Source: Nocardia sp. (GTDB taxonomy: Bacteria; Actinomycetota; Actinomycetes; Mycobacteriales; Mycobacteriaceae). From it: 64,000 nt of DNA. Of this stretch, positions 19,017 to 29,180 are shown piece by piece; position 1 is the first letter of the stretch, and each line of letters begins with the position of its first letter. The notes under the pieces were generated by a model. That model was not told the DNA's origin. It was given only the letters and a program-made list of their open reading frames with translations, and did not search any database. Where the stretch lies: the NCBI RefSeq assembly GCF_025465275.1, contig NZ_JAODNK010000027.1, positions 87,346 to 151,345 of the forward strand, given 5' to 3'. Position numbers and translations under genes: made by a program.

Positions 19017-20771
19017 GTGCAAGCACCGCCATCGCGGGCCGGCAGCAGGTTCGGGCCGTACGAATTGCGCTCGTTGCTGGGCAGAGGCGGAATGGGGGAG
19101 GTCTACGAGGCCTACGACACCTCCAAGGACCGGGTCGTCGCCGTCAAACTGCTACCCGCCGAACTCGCGAAAGACCCCTCCTACCAGGAACGTTTCCGCC
19201 GCGAATCACAAGCGGCCGCGCGGCTGGCCGAGCCGCACATCATCCCGATCCACGATTGGGGCGAGTACGACGGCCAGCTCTACATCGATATGCGGCTGGT
19301 GCGCGGGCAGGATCTGCGCAGCCTGCTGAGCACCCAGGGCGCGATGTCGCCGCAGCGCGCGGTGGGCATTGTCGAGCAGATCGCCGCGGCGCTGGACGCC
19401 GCGCACTACTCGGGTCTGGTGCACCGCGATGTCAAGCCGGCCAATATCCTGGTGACCGATGCGGATTTCGCATATCTCGCCGACTTCGGCATCGCCCGCA
19501 CGGAGGGCGAGACCGGGATCACCATGGCGGGCACCGCCGTCGGCTCGTACGCGTATATGGCTCCGGAGCGGTTCGACGACTCCGGACCGGTGACCGGGCG
19601 CGCCGATCTGTACTCGCTCGGCTGTGTGCTGCACGAATGCCTCACCGGCAACAAGCCGTTCCCGGCGACCAATATGAGTGTGCTCATCCGCGGCCATCTT
19701 TCCGAACCGCCGCCGCGACCGAGCCTGCAGCACTCCGGGATTCCGGCGGCGCTCGACGATGTGGTCGCGCGGGCGCTGGCCAAGGATCCGAGGAGCCGCT
19801 ATCTCACGGCGGGCGAATTCGCCCGGGCCGCGCGGACCGCCCTCGCCGGTGGTCCGGTGCAGGCGGCGCCGACCGAGATCCTGCAGCCCGGCCGGATGGT
19901 GCCGCCCGCCGCGCCCGGCACGCTGACTCCCACGCCACCGCCGGCCGCACCCACCACCGTGCTGCCCACCGTCCGCAGCTCGGATCCGACCGTGGTGCAA
20001 CCGATTTCCGGCGGGTACCCGATCTACACCACCGGCGCCTTCCCGCCGCCCGATGATGGGCCGGGCACCTCGGATCTGCCGGTGATCCTGCCGACGGACC
20101 CGACCAGGGTGCGTGTCAGCGACTTCCACTATCAGCCGCTGCCGCAGAGCGCGCAGCAGCCGCAGGCGCCGGTCTGGGGTCACGCGGCGACGCCGCAGCG
20201 GGATTTCCCGTATGCGCCGACACCCGATCCCTCGCTGTATCCGACGTCGGACCATCCGCGAGCGGATCCGGAGCCCGCGCCGTCCTACCGGCCGCGGCGC
20301 AAATCGATGGCGGCGCCGATATCGATCGGCGTACTGGTGGTCGCCGCTGCCGCGATCGCCGGTGCGGTGGGCTGGCAGGTCCTCGACCACTCCCGGAGCG
20401 AATCACCGAGTACGACCGTGGCACAGGGCAATCCGAGCATCACCGTGCCACTGTCGGGACCGAAGACATCGACCGCTCCTCCGGCGCAGACCACCGTCCA
20501 GCTGCCGGCGGGTTCGACTCCGTGTCCGCTGGTTTATCCGGCAGTCAACGGTTACACCGGCTCCGCGATCGGATCCACGGTTACCAGTTGCCCTTTCGCG
20601 GAACAGGTTCGCCAGGCATATGCCGATGCGACTTCGGGCCGGCCGGGTTCGGCAAGTAGTGTGGTGGTTGTCAGCCCGGTAACAAATCGGGCGTACACGA
20701 TGAACTGCACGGCGACAGGGAAATTGGTCACCTGCATCGGTGGTGAGAACGCGGTGGTGTATGTCTACTGA
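19017..20771 (+). CDS. transmembrane Ser/Thr protein kinase (Pkn type)
   Basis: 584 residues. Kinase domain (about 12-270): [22 protein letters not shown], catalytic loop HRDVKPANI (about 135), [20 protein letters not shown] Pro/Thr-rich linker (about 280-425) is followed by one transmembrane helix (about 430-453) and a 130-residue extracytoplasmic domain with four Cys ([41 protein letters not shown]), typical of nocardial sensor kinases. GTG at 19017 is preferred because GGAGG lies 9 bases upstream; a TTG at 19008 is the alternative. The 3' end overlaps the next lipoprotein gene by 11 bases. Confidence 0.92.
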   Translation: MQAPPSRAGSRFGPYELRSLLGRGGMGEVYEAYDTSKDRVVAVKLLPAELAKDPSYQERFRRESQAAARLAEPHIIPIHDWGEYDGQLYIDMRLVRGQDLRSLLSTQGAMSPQRAVGIVEQIAAALDAAHYSGLVHRDVKPANILVTDADFAYLADFGIARTEGETGITMAGTAVGSYAYMAPERFDDSGPVTGRADLYSLGCVLHECLTGNKPFPATNMSVLIRGHLSEPPPRPSLQHSGIPAALDDVVARALAKDPRSRYLTAGEFARAARTALAGGPVQAAPTEILQPGRMVPPAAPGTLTPTPPPAAPTTVLPTVRSSDPTVVQPISGGYPIYTTGAFPPPDDGPGTSDLPVILPTDPTRVRVSDFHYQPLPQSAQQPQAPVWGHAATPQRDFPYAPTPDPSLYPTSDHPRADPEPAPSYRPRRKSMAAPISIGVLVVAAAAIAGAVGWQVLDHSRSESPSTTVAQGNPSITVPLSGPKTSTAPPAQTTVQLPAGSTPCPLVYPAVNGYTGSAIGSTVTSCPFAEQVRQAYADATSGRPGSASSVVVVSPVTNRAYTMNCTATGKLVTCIGGENAVVYVY

Positions 20772-21714
20772 CCCGATTCCGGCCTGTCGCAAGGCCATTG
20801 CTCGGGGCGTTACCCTGGCGACGTTATTAGCGGCATCCGCATGCGCGGTGCATGTGAGTTCGGCGGGTTCTCCCACGGCTGGGTCCGCGAGCGTGGCGCC
20901 TGCCGCCGAAACGGCTGCGGCGCCGGGTCTCTCGATGGTCGCGCCGAACCTGCCGGGCCTGTTCGGGCTGCCCAAATCCATTACGTTCGCCGCCGATTTC
21001 GCGGATCTGCAGTCCGGACTCGACGGCCGCATCGGTCTCGCGGTCATGCCGGTCGGCGGCGGGGATATGACGGTGCTGGGAAACTGGAGCTCCGGAGTCG
21101 CGTGGTCCACCATCAAGGTGCCGCTCGCACTCGCCGCGCTGCGGCGTGATCCGACCGGATTGCGCTCCACCGCCGAGGCGGCCATCACCTTCTCCGATAA
21201 TGATGCGGCGCAGGAACTCTGGAACTCGCTCGGGAACGGGGCCGAGGCCGCCGACGCGGTCGAAGCGATCCTGCGCGAGGCCGGTGACGGCTTCACCGAT
21301 GTCGCGGCCCGGCACACCCGCCTCGCCATGATGGGGGCCGATGACGAGCTCGCCTTCGGCGCGACCGACTGGTCGCTGACCGATCAGGTGCGCTTCGCGT
21401 CCAAACTGCCCTGCCTGCCGCGGGCGAATTCGGTTGTCTCGCTGATGAGTGACATCACCCCGAGTCAGAGCTGGGGTCTGGGCAGGCTGATCGGCGCGGA
21501 ATTCAAGGGCGGCTGGGGACCGGACGACGACACCGGCAAATACACCGTGCGGCAATTCGGTCTGGTGCCGACGCTCGCCGGGCCGATCGCCGTGGCCATG
21601 GCCGCCGAGCCGACCTCCGGCTCCTTCGACGACGCCACCGACATGATGGACAAGCTCGCGCTGCTGGTCGGCGATCACCTCCCTGATCTGCCCGGGGGCC
21701 TCTGCACGCACTAG
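20761..21714 (+). CDS. lipoprotein with class A beta-lactamase-like fold, paralogue 1
   Basis: 317 residues. The export signal ends ATLLAASAC (about residue 27), an acceptable lipobox, so the protein is probably lipid-anchored outside. Three active-site motifs are in order: SxxK as STIK (about 116-119), SDN as FSDNDAA (about 145-147), and KGGWG in the KTG position (about 249). No clear omega-loop Glu (ExxxN) was found, so a hydrolytic beta-lactamase is not assured; a penicillin-binding or sensor role is possible. It starts inside the end of the Ser/Thr kinase gene, suggesting translational coupling, and is followed by a paralogue. Confidence 0.82.
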   Translation: MSTDPIPACRKAIARGVTLATLLAASACAVHVSSAGSPTAGSASVAPAAETAAAPGLSMVAPNLPGLFGLPKSITFAADFADLQSGLDGRIGLAVMPVGGGDMTVLGNWSSGVAWSTIKVPLALAALRRDPTGLRSTAEAAITFSDNDAAQELWNSLGNGAEAADAVEAILREAGDGFTDVAARHTRLAMMGADDELAFGATDWSLTDQVRFASKLPCLPRANSVVSLMSDITPSQSWGLGRLIGAEFKGGWGPDDDTGKYTVRQFGLVPTLAGPIAVAMAAEPTSGSFDDATDMMDKLALLVGDHLPDLPGGLCTH

Positions 21715-21818
21715 TAGCACATGGAATCCCCCGGCGCACACGGCAATCCTCGAGATTGACGCATACCGGTGAGTCCGCTAGGAAACAGGGACTCACCGGA
21801 GATGATGGAGGTAACCGG

Positions 21819-22706
21819 GTGGACGCACCGTATTCGCTACGTCGCCGCTTCGCACGTGTCGCGGGCGGTGGTGCGGCGGTCCTGCTGGTGGCGGTCCTGA
21901 CCGGCTGCACCAGCAAGCCGGTGCTGGTACCCGATGCCACCACCGCGGCCGCCGGACCGACAACCACCACCTCCGCCGTCAACCTCGCGGTGCCCGGCAC
22001 GCTCGCTTGGGATTTCACCAATGAGCTGCAGCCTTCGCTCAGCGGCAAGATCGGGCTGGCCGTCATGCCGGTCGGTGGTGATCGGGTGGTGGCAGTGGGT
22101 GATTGGAATTCCGGTCCGGCCTGGTCGAGCATCAAGGTGCCGCTCGCGCTGGCCGCGCTACGGCAGAACCCCGGCGGGTACACCGCTGCTGCTACCGCGG
22201 CCATCACCCTCTCCGACAACACCGCTGCCGACACCCTGTGGCAGTCGCTGGGCACCCCCGATACCGCTGCCGCCACCGTGCAGGCGGTGCTGCGCGAGGG
22301 CGGCGATACCGTCACCACGGTGCCCGCCACCAGGGCTCGCGCCGATTACTCGGCTTTCGGGCAAGCCGAGTGGTCCATTGCCGATCAGCTGAAATTCGCC
22401 TCGAAACTGCCGTGCCTGCCGCAGTCCGAATCCGTCACCTCGCTCATGGGCAAGATCAGCTCAGGGCAGCGCTGGGGGCTCGGCACGCTGGACGGCGCCC
22501 AATTCAAGGGTGGGTGGGGACCCGATCCCAGCGGGAACTACCTGGTCCGGCAGTTCGGATTGATACCGGTCCAGGGTGGGCAGGTCGCCATCGCGATTGC
22601 CGCACAGGCCACTTCGGGCTCCTTCGACGAGGGCACCACCATGCTCACCAAGATCTCGGCGCTCATCGGCAAGCATCTGGGCGAACTGCGCGGCGGCGCC
22701 TGCTGA
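21819..22706 (+). CDS. lipoprotein with class A beta-lactamase-like fold, paralogue 2
   Basis: 295 residues from GTG (VDAPYSLRRRFARV), 7 bases after GGAGG. Canonical lipobox VLTGC (about residue 29). Motifs WSSIK (SxxK from residue 103), LSDNTAA (about 132) and KGGWGPD (about 230) match paralogue 1, and the last 90 residues are strongly similar (EFKGGWG/QFKGGWG, VRQFGL, TSGSFD). Here too the omega-loop Glu is not evident. Tandem duplication with paralogue 1 is the simplest origin. A single Cys pair (PCLP and terminal GGAC) is shared with the first copy and may form a disulfide. Confidence 0.83.
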   Translation: MDAPYSLRRRFARVAGGGAAVLLVAVLTGCTSKPVLVPDATTAAAGPTTTTSAVNLAVPGTLAWDFTNELQPSLSGKIGLAVMPVGGDRVVAVGDWNSGPAWSSIKVPLALAALRQNPGGYTAAATAAITLSDNTAADTLWQSLGTPDTAAATVQAVLREGGDTVTTVPATRARADYSAFGQAEWSIADQLKFASKLPCLPQSESVTSLMGKISSGQRWGLGTLDGAQFKGGWGPDPSGNYLVRQFGLIPVQGGQVAIAIAAQATSGSFDEGTTMLTKISALIGKHLGELRGGAC

Positions 22707-22789
22707 GTGCGAAGTGAAAAACCAGGCGTAACCAGCGGTTCACGGGGGCGCGACCCACAGGGCACCACACTCGGGGCAAGATAGGGCAT

Positions 22790-23821
22790 ATGCGCATCGG
22801 AGTCTTGACCGGAGGCGGAGACTGCCCAGGCCTGAACGCGGTGATCCGTGCTGTCGTTCGCACCTCGAACGGCCGCTGGGGTGATGCGATCATCGGCTTC
22901 CAGGACGGGTGGCGCGGGCTACTCGAGGATCGCAAGATCCAGATCCTGAACAATGATCGCACCGACCGGCTGCTCACCAAGGGCGGCACCATTCTCGGCA
23001 CCGCACGCACCAATCCGGACGTACTGCGGGCCGGATTGCCGCGCATCAAGCAGACTCTCGACGACAACGGCATCGACGCTCTCATCCCCATCGGCGGCGA
23101 GGGCACGCTGACGGCCGCCAGTTGGCTGGCCGAAGAGGGCGTGCCGGTGGTCGGGGTACCCAAGACCATCGACAACGACATCGACTGCACCGACACCACC
23201 TTCGGCCACGACACCGCGGTGGCCATTGCCACCGAGGCCATCGACCGGCTGCACACCACCGCGGAATCACATCAGCGCGTCATGCTGGTCGAGGTGATGG
23301 GCCGGCATGCGGGCTGGATCGCCATGAACTGCGGTATCGCCTCCGGTGCGCACCTGACCCTGGTGCCCGAGGTCCCGTTCGATGTGGACGAGGTCTGCGC
23401 CATGGTGAAACGCCGCTTCCAGCGCGGTGATTCGCACTTCATCTGCGTCGTGGCGGAGGGCGCGCATCCGGCGCCCGACTCCATGTCGTTGCGCGACGGC
23501 GGAATCGACGAATTCGGGCATGTGAAGTTCACCGGGGTGGCGCAGCAGCTGGCTCCGGAAATCGAGCGGCGCATCGGGAAAGAGGTGCGGGTGACCGTGC
23601 TCGGCCATGTGCAGCGCGGCGGGACCCCGACACCGTACGACCGGGTGCTGGCCACCCGCTTCGGCGTGCATGCGGCAGAAGCCGTGCACGCCGGGAATTT
23701 CGGGCAGATGGTGGCACTGCACGGGACAGAGGTCGACCTCGTTCCGCTGTCGGAAGCCACCAAGCAGCTCAAACTCGTTCCGCAGGACCGCTACCGGGAA
23801 GCCGCAGCGTTCTTCGGGTAA
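22790..23821 (+). CDS. pfkA: 6-phosphofructokinase
   Basis: 343 residues. It phosphorylates fructose 6-phosphate in glycolysis. Seen: nucleotide loop [18 protein letters not shown] (residue 6 on), [12 protein letters not shown] (about 102), catalytic [12 protein letters not shown] (about 124), MGRHAGWIA (about 168), [14 protein letters not shown]. The phosphoryl-donor positions are mixed: Gly in GGEGT (ATP-like) with Lys in PKTIDND (also found in PPi enzymes), a combination known in actinobacterial ATP-PFKs. In M. tuberculosis the gene (Rv3010c) points the other way relative to gatA and gatB. An intrinsic terminator follows directly. Confidence 0.95.
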   Translation: MRIGVLTGGGDCPGLNAVIRAVVRTSNGRWGDAIIGFQDGWRGLLEDRKIQILNNDRTDRLLTKGGTILGTARTNPDVLRAGLPRIKQTLDDNGIDALIPIGGEGTLTAASWLAEEGVPVVGVPKTIDNDIDCTDTTFGHDTAVAIATEAIDRLHTTAESHQRVMLVEVMGRHAGWIAMNCGIASGAHLTLVPEVPFDVDEVCAMVKRRFQRGDSHFICVVAEGAHPAPDSMSLRDGGIDEFGHVKFTGVAQQLAPEIERRIGKEVRVTVLGHVQRGGTPTPYDRVLATRFGVHAAEAVHAGNFGQMVALHGTEVDLVPLSEATKQLKLVPQDRYREAAAFFG

Positions 23822-23822
23822 G

Positions 23823-23858
23823 AATTGGGGCCCTGCACAGGAGTGCAGGGCCCCAATT
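23823..23858 (+). terminator. pfkA terminator
   Basis: Perfect 15-bp stem aattggggccctgca / tgcaggggccccaatt-like arms with a 6-base loop, followed by tttta, beginning 2 bases after the pfkA stop. Confidence 0.88.
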
Positions 23859-23977
23859 TTTACAGAGGGTGACAACTGATTTCGCAAGTTCGGGGTAACT
23901 CCGGGGGTACCCCCAAATCGTCACGCCTCCCAACCGCACCACGCATCCCCAACAGCCAACGGCTCCCAAGCTGTGCG

Positions 23978-24196
23978 CTAAAGGTTCGGGGAGGCGGTCG
24001 GATCGAAGCTGCCGCTCGTCAGTGCGGCGGTAAAGTTGTCCCATTCGGTTGGGCCGAATACCAGTTTCGGGCCTGTCGGGTTCTTGCTGTCCCGTACTCC
24101 CACACCACTATCGAGAAAAGCGATCTCCACACACTCCTTCGCGCCGGTGCTGCGCGCGCTCTTGAACCACCTCACGCCGGACGGTTCGACGTTCAC
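23978..24196 (-). CDS. DUF397 protein
   Basis: 72 residues with the DUF397 pattern: W-[FY]-K-S-[AS] start (VRWFKSARSTGAKECVEIAFL), GVGVRDSKNPTGPKLVF, then EWDNFTAALTSGSFD. In actinomycetes these small proteins almost always follow an XRE/DUF5753 regulator, as here: its ATG overlaps the regulator's TGA by 4 bases. Together they resemble Scr1-type or anti-sigma-like regulatory pairs with roles in development or antibiotic control; the target is unknown. Confidence 0.9.
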   Translation of the reverse strand: MNVEPSGVRWFKSARSTGAKECVEIAFLDSGVGVRDSKNPTGPKLVFGPTEWDNFTAALTSGSFDPTASPNL

Positions 24197-25074
24197 GTCT
24201 CGTACTCCTTCGCTGCCTTCCGCAAGAGATCCCTACTGGTGGCATCGTCCAGCGCAGAGCGCTGAAGAGCCTGGTACGCCTCGAGATACCGGTCGACTGC
24301 GGCCTGCTTCTCCAGGTACAGATCGCCCAGGAAGTTCTCCAGGTACACCACGGTGGGTTCGACCGGCTTGTTGCCGCTGTCCCGGCCGAAATCCAGAATC
24401 ACGAAGGGCCCGACGGTATGCCCGATCGGGACGCCCGCTGAGAAGGGTAGTACACGCACAGCAATCGTCGGGAGTGTCGACATATCCGCGACGCGTCGCA
24501 ATTGCGCCGCCATTATCCGCGGACTGCCTACGACCCTGCGTAATGCCGTTTCGTGCACCACCATATCGAGGCTTGCAGCACTGCGCTTTCGGGTCAAAAG
24601 GGACTGCCGGCGGATCTTCAATTGCACTCTGCGGTCGATCTCTTCGCGTGCAGCATCCGGCCAGTAATCACTGATCAGGACGCGCGCGTAGTCGGCGGTC
24701 TGCAACAGGCCGGGGATCAGATCGGGCTGGTAGGAGATCAGGCCGCGGGCCGAAGCCTCCAGGCCCACATACACATTGAAACCCTCGGGAATGAGGTCGT
24801 CGTATTCGTGCCACCAGGACTTGACACTCGCCTGTTGGGCGAGGCCGACGACGGCGGTGGTGAATTCCTCATCGAAGTCGTATATGCGACATAATTCCCT
24901 AATGTCCAGTACGCGAATCTTTTCCGCGTTACCGGTTTCCAGGCGCTGGAGTTTCGACTCGCTCCACTCCATCAGCGCCGCCGCTTCGGCAATCGTCACA
25001 TTGCATAACATCCGCCCCTCACGCAGGTATCGCCCCAGTTGACGGCGCGGCAGTGTAGAACCATGCTCGGACAT
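24193..25074 (-). CDS. XRE-family helix-turn-helix regulator with DUF5753 domain
   Basis: 293 residues. An N-terminal HTH (about 12-70: LGRYLREGRMLCNVTIAEAA and WSESKLQRLETG) is followed by the DUF5753 domain (about 95-275), recognisable by LIPGLLQTADYARVLI, RRQSLLTR, LDMVVHETALRRVVG, VRVLPFSAGVPIGHTVGPFVILDF and VVYLENFLGDLYLEK. A DNA-binding partner of the small DUF397 protein encoded directly downstream. The 242 bases upstream hold no other gene and presumably carry its promoter. Confidence 0.92.
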   Translation of the reverse strand: MSEHGSTLPRRQLGRYLREGRMLCNVTIAEAAALMEWSESKLQRLETGNAEKIRVLDIRELCRIYDFDEEFTTAVVGLAQQASVKSWWHEYDDLIPEGFNVYVGLEASARGLISYQPDLIPGLLQTADYARVLISDYWPDAAREEIDRRVQLKIRRQSLLTRKRSAASLDMVVHETALRRVVGSPRIMAAQLRRVADMSTLPTIAVRVLPFSAGVPIGHTVGPFVILDFGRDSGNKPVEPTVVYLENFLGDLYLEKQAAVDRYLEAYQALQRSALDDATSRDLLRKAAKEYET

Positions 25075-25316
25075 AGCGTGCTCCCCCGCGAAGGCAGTCT
25101 TCGGTCACTATGAACGATGCTCCCATGCGGTATGAATGCCGACCTGGCGCTTTCGCAAAACTTTCCCGGGACGCGCGAATTCGGTTGCCCACCGGTTCCG
25201 GCAATGCTGGACTTGAATCGCGCCCGGCCAGAGCCGGAGCCTTGATCCTGGTCCCCCTCGTCCCCGAGCCGGGCGCACCAACCTCATACCGCCAACGGCG
25301 GCAGCACCACTCGCCC

Positions 25317-28196
25317 CTACCCCGCGACCTGCACCACCACAATCGCCAACAGCAAAACCAGCGCCAACACCGCTACCCCCAACACCACCAGCGCCGCAAC
25401 CTGCGACCGCTCCACCCCACCGACCCCCGAACCCTGCTGCTGCGCACCCGAATTCACCGGATACCCCGACGGCGGCCCAAACCCCCGCCCGGTGTTCTCC
25501 ACACCTGCAAACCGCGGCCCCGCACCCTCCGCAGCCGCGAACTGCGGTCCCACCCCCGCACCCTCCACAGCCGGGAACTGCGGTCCCACCCCCGCACCCT
25601 CCACACCTGCGTACTGCGGACCCGCGCTCTCACCTCGGGCGAATTGAGATCCGGGGCCCGTGGTTTCCGGGCCAGAAAACTGCGGACCCTGGCCGGTGGA
25701 TTCCACACTGCCGAACGGCATCCCAGACCCAGTCGTCTCCACACCCGCGGCCTCGCTCCCAGTCGCCGCACCGCGAGCCCAAGTCCGCTCCGGCTCCGAA
25801 CCTCCGGAAACACCCTCCCCCGCAGGCACAAACGCCCCCGACCTCGGATGCCGCAATCCCACCCCCGGATAGCCCTCCACCCCATGGGTTCCCGCTGATT
25901 CGGCATTCGACTCCACACCCGCCGCGACAACCGGGCTATCGGCCGTCAGCACACTGTCCGGATCCACAGCACCGGAGGCGAACCCAGCCCTCTCGAACTC
26001 CGCGCGAGCGCCCTCGTTCCCCCGCCCCGGCGCGGCCCCACCCTCGTCGGCCGAATGCGCGCGAGCCGCCGAACCTGCGCCCTGCGGCTGCCCAGTGTCG
26101 GAATCTTGCGCGGCGCTCTCTGCCACCGAGCCACCCGGCGCACCCCCGGACTTCGCGTCGCCCGCATTCGGCGCACCGACGGCGTCCGTCAGCGATCCTT
26201 CGTCCGCATTCGATTCTCCCTCAGCGGGTTCCGGTACCCCCGTGGCCGAATATCTTGCGGCCCTTTGCCTAGCGGCCGAGCCACCCGAAGCCGCCACTTC
26301 GGCAGTCGCCGCAGCGGACCGCCCGCCTTCGGCCGAGATGCGCGATTCCAGCGAGCCGGGTTCGGCGGACTGTTGCGACGAACCCCCTTCTCCATGCCGA
26401 GAATCCACCGATTGGGGCGGCCCACCCGGCTCTCCACGTTCCGAACTCGCAGGCTGCGGTGGAACTCCCGGCTCCGAACCGGGCGCGGTCGACGGCCTGC
26501 TGTCTGATGACGGGACCCGGGCCGCATGTTTCGGGCCCGCGGCGGGATCCGCGGGACGTGCACCGAGGCTCGTGGACGGCAACTCGGTGGAGCCTTGCGA
26601 TACGGGCTGAGGTGGGGTGTCCGGCGGGGACTCCGAGTCGGTGGCGCATGACAGACGGGTGTCAGCGCCTGGCACCTGCGGCTTGGGGTCCGAACGTGCG
26701 GCGGGATCCGCCGGCGGCGCAACAGTGCTCGCGGGCTGCAGCTCATCGGCACCGGTGACGGGCCCGGACAGCGTGGCCCGTGAGGGAACCCTCGGGGTCG
26801 GGAAGGAATCGGTTGGTTGGGAGTACATGTCCTGGGAGGACGGCGGGGGCGGGGTGGCGGCGGGCGGCGGGACGGGTTCCTGATGCGCGGGGGACGCAAT
26901 CGGTTGCGGCACTACATCTGTCGGCTGGCTGGACGCATCTGCTTGTGGGGCTTGCGGATTCGCCGGGTCGGATGAATAGCCCCCGGGGGCCGGCGGTGTG
27001 ATCAGCTGCGGGGCTGGAGTATTGGGATGCGACGTGTGTGCGGCCTGGCCCTGGGGGTGGGGCGCGGGCACGGAATTGGGGATCTGCTGTTGAGGGGCGG
27101 GAACCGGTTGTTGCGGGGCCAGTGCCGGTTGTTGCGGAGCCAGTGCCGGTTGTTGCGGGGCGGGGTAACCGGCGGGGTAGCCCTGTGGCGGCACCTGGTA
27201 GGTGGCCGGATAGCCCTGCGGCGGAACAGGTCCGGGCGAGTAGGGGGGTGGGGCGGCGGGGTAGCCGGCGGGCGGGGCGGCGTAGGGGGGCGGGACCGCG
27301 GCGTAGCCGGGCGGGGAAGACGGTTGGGGGGCTGGCTGATTCGGGTAGATCGACTGGCCCGGGGATGCGGTGAGGGCGCGGCGGGCGGCCTTGGCGAATT
27401 CGGTGCAGGAAGGGAAGCGATCCATGGGGCGCTTGGCCATGCCCTTGGTGATGACGGCGTCCATGGCGGGGGTGAGGCCGGGGCGGCGGAGGCTGACCGG
27501 CGGGGGCAGCAGTTGCAGGTGGCCGCGAATGAGTTCGGAGGGGTCCGGGGAATCGAAGGGACCCGCGCCTATGAGCAGCCAGTAGAGGGCACACGCCAGG
27601 GAGTACTGATCGGTGGTGTGATCGAGGTGCGCGCCGGTCATCTGTTCGGGCGAGGCGTAGGCCAGGGTGGCGGTGAACATGCCGCGCTGGGTCAGGTGGG
27701 TGGAATCCTCACGCAGGCGGGCGATGCCGAAGTCGGTGAGGAACACCCGTTCTCCGTGCCCGCCGACGGCGCGCGCCAGAATGATATTGGCGGGCTTCAC
27801 ATCCCGGTGCAGCACGCCCATGGTGTGCGCGTAATCCAGTGCGGCGGCAACACCTTCGATAATCTGCACGGCCCGTTCCGGCGGCAGCATGGTGACATCG
27901 ACCCCGGCGGCATCCACCCCGTCGATGTACTGCATGGAGATCCAGAGCTGTTCGTCCTCGGTACCGCGGTCGTACACCTCGACGATATTGGGGTGATCCA
28001 GCTGCGCCACCAGATCGGCTTCGCGATTGAAGCGAATGCGGATCTCCCTGTCCGCGAAGAGCTCCCGATTCAGCAGCTTCAAGGCGGTGAGCCGCCCCAG
28101 CCGTGGGTGACGGGCGAGATACACCGATCCCATCCCGCCCTGTCCGAGCAGCCGCTCAATGGTGAAACCGGCGAACACGTCACCGTTGTTCAACAC
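25317..28196 (-). CDS. tail-anchored Ser/Thr protein kinase with a long repetitive linker
   Basis: 959 residues. Kinase domain at residues 8-275 ([47 protein letters not shown]). Residues about 285-920 are low complexity: Pro/Gln/Ala repeats (PALAPQQ units near 345-370), Ser/Pro stretches, then Gly-rich repeats of GVGPQF-AAEGAG type near 840-890. A single hydrophobic helix ends the protein (VAALVVLGVAVLALVLLLAIVVVQV), leaving only 2 residues outside. So it has no extracytoplasmic sensor, and the linker may act as a phosphorylation or docking platform. It is an uninterrupted frame through biased sequence. Substrates unknown. Confidence 0.88.
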   Translation of the reverse strand: MLNNGDVFAGFTIERLLGQGGMGSVYLARHPRLGRLTALKLLNRELFADREIRIRFNREADLVAQLDHPNIVEVYDRGTEDEQLWISMQYIDGVDAAGVDVTMLPPERAVQIIEGVAAALDYAHTMGVLHRDVKPANIILARAVGGHGERVFLTDFGIARLREDSTHLTQRGMFTATLAYASPEQMTGAHLDHTTDQYSLACALYWLLIGAGPFDSPDPSELIRGHLQLLPPPVSLRRPGLTPAMDAVITKGMAKRPMDRFPSCTEFAKAARRALTASPGQSIYPNQPAPQPSSPPGYAAVPPPYAAPPAGYPAAPPPYSPGPVPPQGYPATYQVPPQGYPAGYPAPQQPALAPQQPALAPQQPVPAPQQQIPNSVPAPHPQGQAAHTSHPNTPAPQLITPPAPGGYSSDPANPQAPQADASSQPTDVVPQPIASPAHQEPVPPPAATPPPPSSQDMYSQPTDSFPTPRVPSRATLSGPVTGADELQPASTVAPPADPAARSDPKPQVPGADTRLSCATDSESPPDTPPQPVSQGSTELPSTSLGARPADPAAGPKHAARVPSSDSRPSTAPGSEPGVPPQPASSERGEPGGPPQSVDSRHGEGGSSQQSAEPGSLESRISAEGGRSAAATAEVAASGGSAARQRAARYSATGVPEPAEGESNADEGSLTDAVGAPNAGDAKSGGAPGGSVAESAAQDSDTGQPQGAGSAARAHSADEGGAAPGRGNEGARAEFERAGFASGAVDPDSVLTADSPVVAAGVESNAESAGTHGVEGYPGVGLRHPRSGAFVPAGEGVSGGSEPERTWARGAATGSEAAGVETTGSGMPFGSVESTGQGPQFSGPETTGPGSQFARGESAGPQYAGVEGAGVGPQFPAVEGAGVGPQFAAAEGAGPRFAGVENTGRGFGPPSGYPVNSGAQQQGSGVGGVERSQVAALVVLGVAVLALVLLLAIVVVQVAG

Positions 28197-28292
28197 TGCG
28201 ACGACCCCCTTCCGGTGACGTACAAGTCCGTGAGCCTACCGCGCCGAGCGCTGCCTTACCGTGGCTGGTGACAGCCCATTGTCACCGCTGAA

Positions 28293-28952
28293 TCAGCCCG
28301 GTGTCACCAGTCCGGATTCGTAGGCCAGCACCACCGCTTGCGCGCGATCACGCAGGTTCAGTTTGGCGAAAACTTTCGACACATGGGTCTTCACGGTCTG
28401 TTCCGCGACGAAGAGATTATCGGCGATCTCGGCATTGGACAGGCCGCGTGCGACCAACTCCAGCACCTCCCGCTCGCGCGGTGTGAGCACCGACAGCGCA
28501 GGCGCCGGGGTGCGGCGATTGCGGCGCTTGGTGACATCGGCGATGAGCCGGCGCGTGACGGTCGGCGCGAGTAGCGCATCACCGGCGGCGACCACGCGCA
28601 CCGCGCGCACTAACTCTTCGGCGGGTGCGTCCTTGAGCAGAAAGCCACTCGCGCCGATACCCAGCGCCTCGTACACATAGTCGTCGATATCGAAGGTGGT
28701 GAGCATGAGCACCCGCACCGGCGGATCGAAGCCCGCCGAGAGAATCGCCCGGGCCGCATCGAGCCCGTTCATCTCCGGCATGCGCACATCCATGAGCACC
28801 ACATCCGGCCGCAACCGTTTCGCCTCCGCCACAGCGGTTTTGCCGTCGGGCGCATCCCCGATCACGCTGATATCGGGTTGCGCGGACAGCAGTGCACCGA
28901 ACCCCTGCCGAACCATCGCCTGATCATCAGCGATCAATACCGTTATAACCAC
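28293..28952 (-). CDS. LuxR/NarL family response regulator
   Basis: 219 residues. Receiver domain with IADDQAMVRQGF, phospho-acceptor Asp in VVLMDVRMPEMNGLD (about residue 55) and LLKDAPAEELVRAV. A C-terminal HTH (about 150-212) has LTPREREVLELVARGLSNAE and FVAEQTVKTHVSKVFAKL. It pairs with the histidine kinase at 29261-30499 on the same strand, but 308 bases of tandem repeats and a palindromic repeat lie between the kinase stop and this start. Confidence 0.93.
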   Translation of the reverse strand: MVITVLIADDQAMVRQGFGALLSAQPDISVIGDAPDGKTAVAEAKRLRPDVVLMDVRMPEMNGLDAARAILSAGFDPPVRVLMLTTFDIDDYVYEALGIGASGFLLKDAPAEELVRAVRVVAAGDALLAPTVTRRLIADVTKRRNRRTPAPALSVLTPREREVLELVARGLSNAEIADNLFVAEQTVKTHVSKVFAKLNLRDRAQAVVLAYESGLVTPG

Positions 28953-29042
28953 AGTCCCACCTCGCGCACCTCACCGAGTTTGCCACGTCCCCCACCCAAC
29001 AGCCCCGCCGCAGCACGTTCGCACCCCAACGCGCCCACCTCC

Positions 29043-29180
29043 GTCATCCCCGCATCCTCACCCCCGTCATCCCGGCACGTTCACCTCCGTCATCCCGGCG
29101 CGTTCACCTCCGTCATCCCGGCGCGTTCACCTCCGTCATCCCGGCACGTTCACCTCCGTCATCCCGGCACGTTCACCTCC
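29043..29180. repeat. 23-bp tandem repeat array leading into a REP-like element
   Basis: Six units with an exact 23-base period, starting at 29043, 29066, 29089, 29112, 29135 and 29158, of the form gtcatcccggcacgttcacc plus tcc. The next unit at 29181 is the left end of the palindromic element. The array lies between a kinase and its response regulator. The rest of the 28953-29260 gap upstream of 29043 is C-rich and shows no gene. Confidence 0.9.

Noticed and set aside
20761..22706. The twin lipoproteins as resistance beta-lactamases
   Set aside because: SxxK, SDN and KGG motifs are there but the deacylating Glu is not evident, so only the fold is claimed.
29043..29180. Tandem 23-bp repeats considered as a CRISPR array
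   Set aside because: The units are contiguous with no variable spacers and no cas genes are nearby; they extend a REP-like element.
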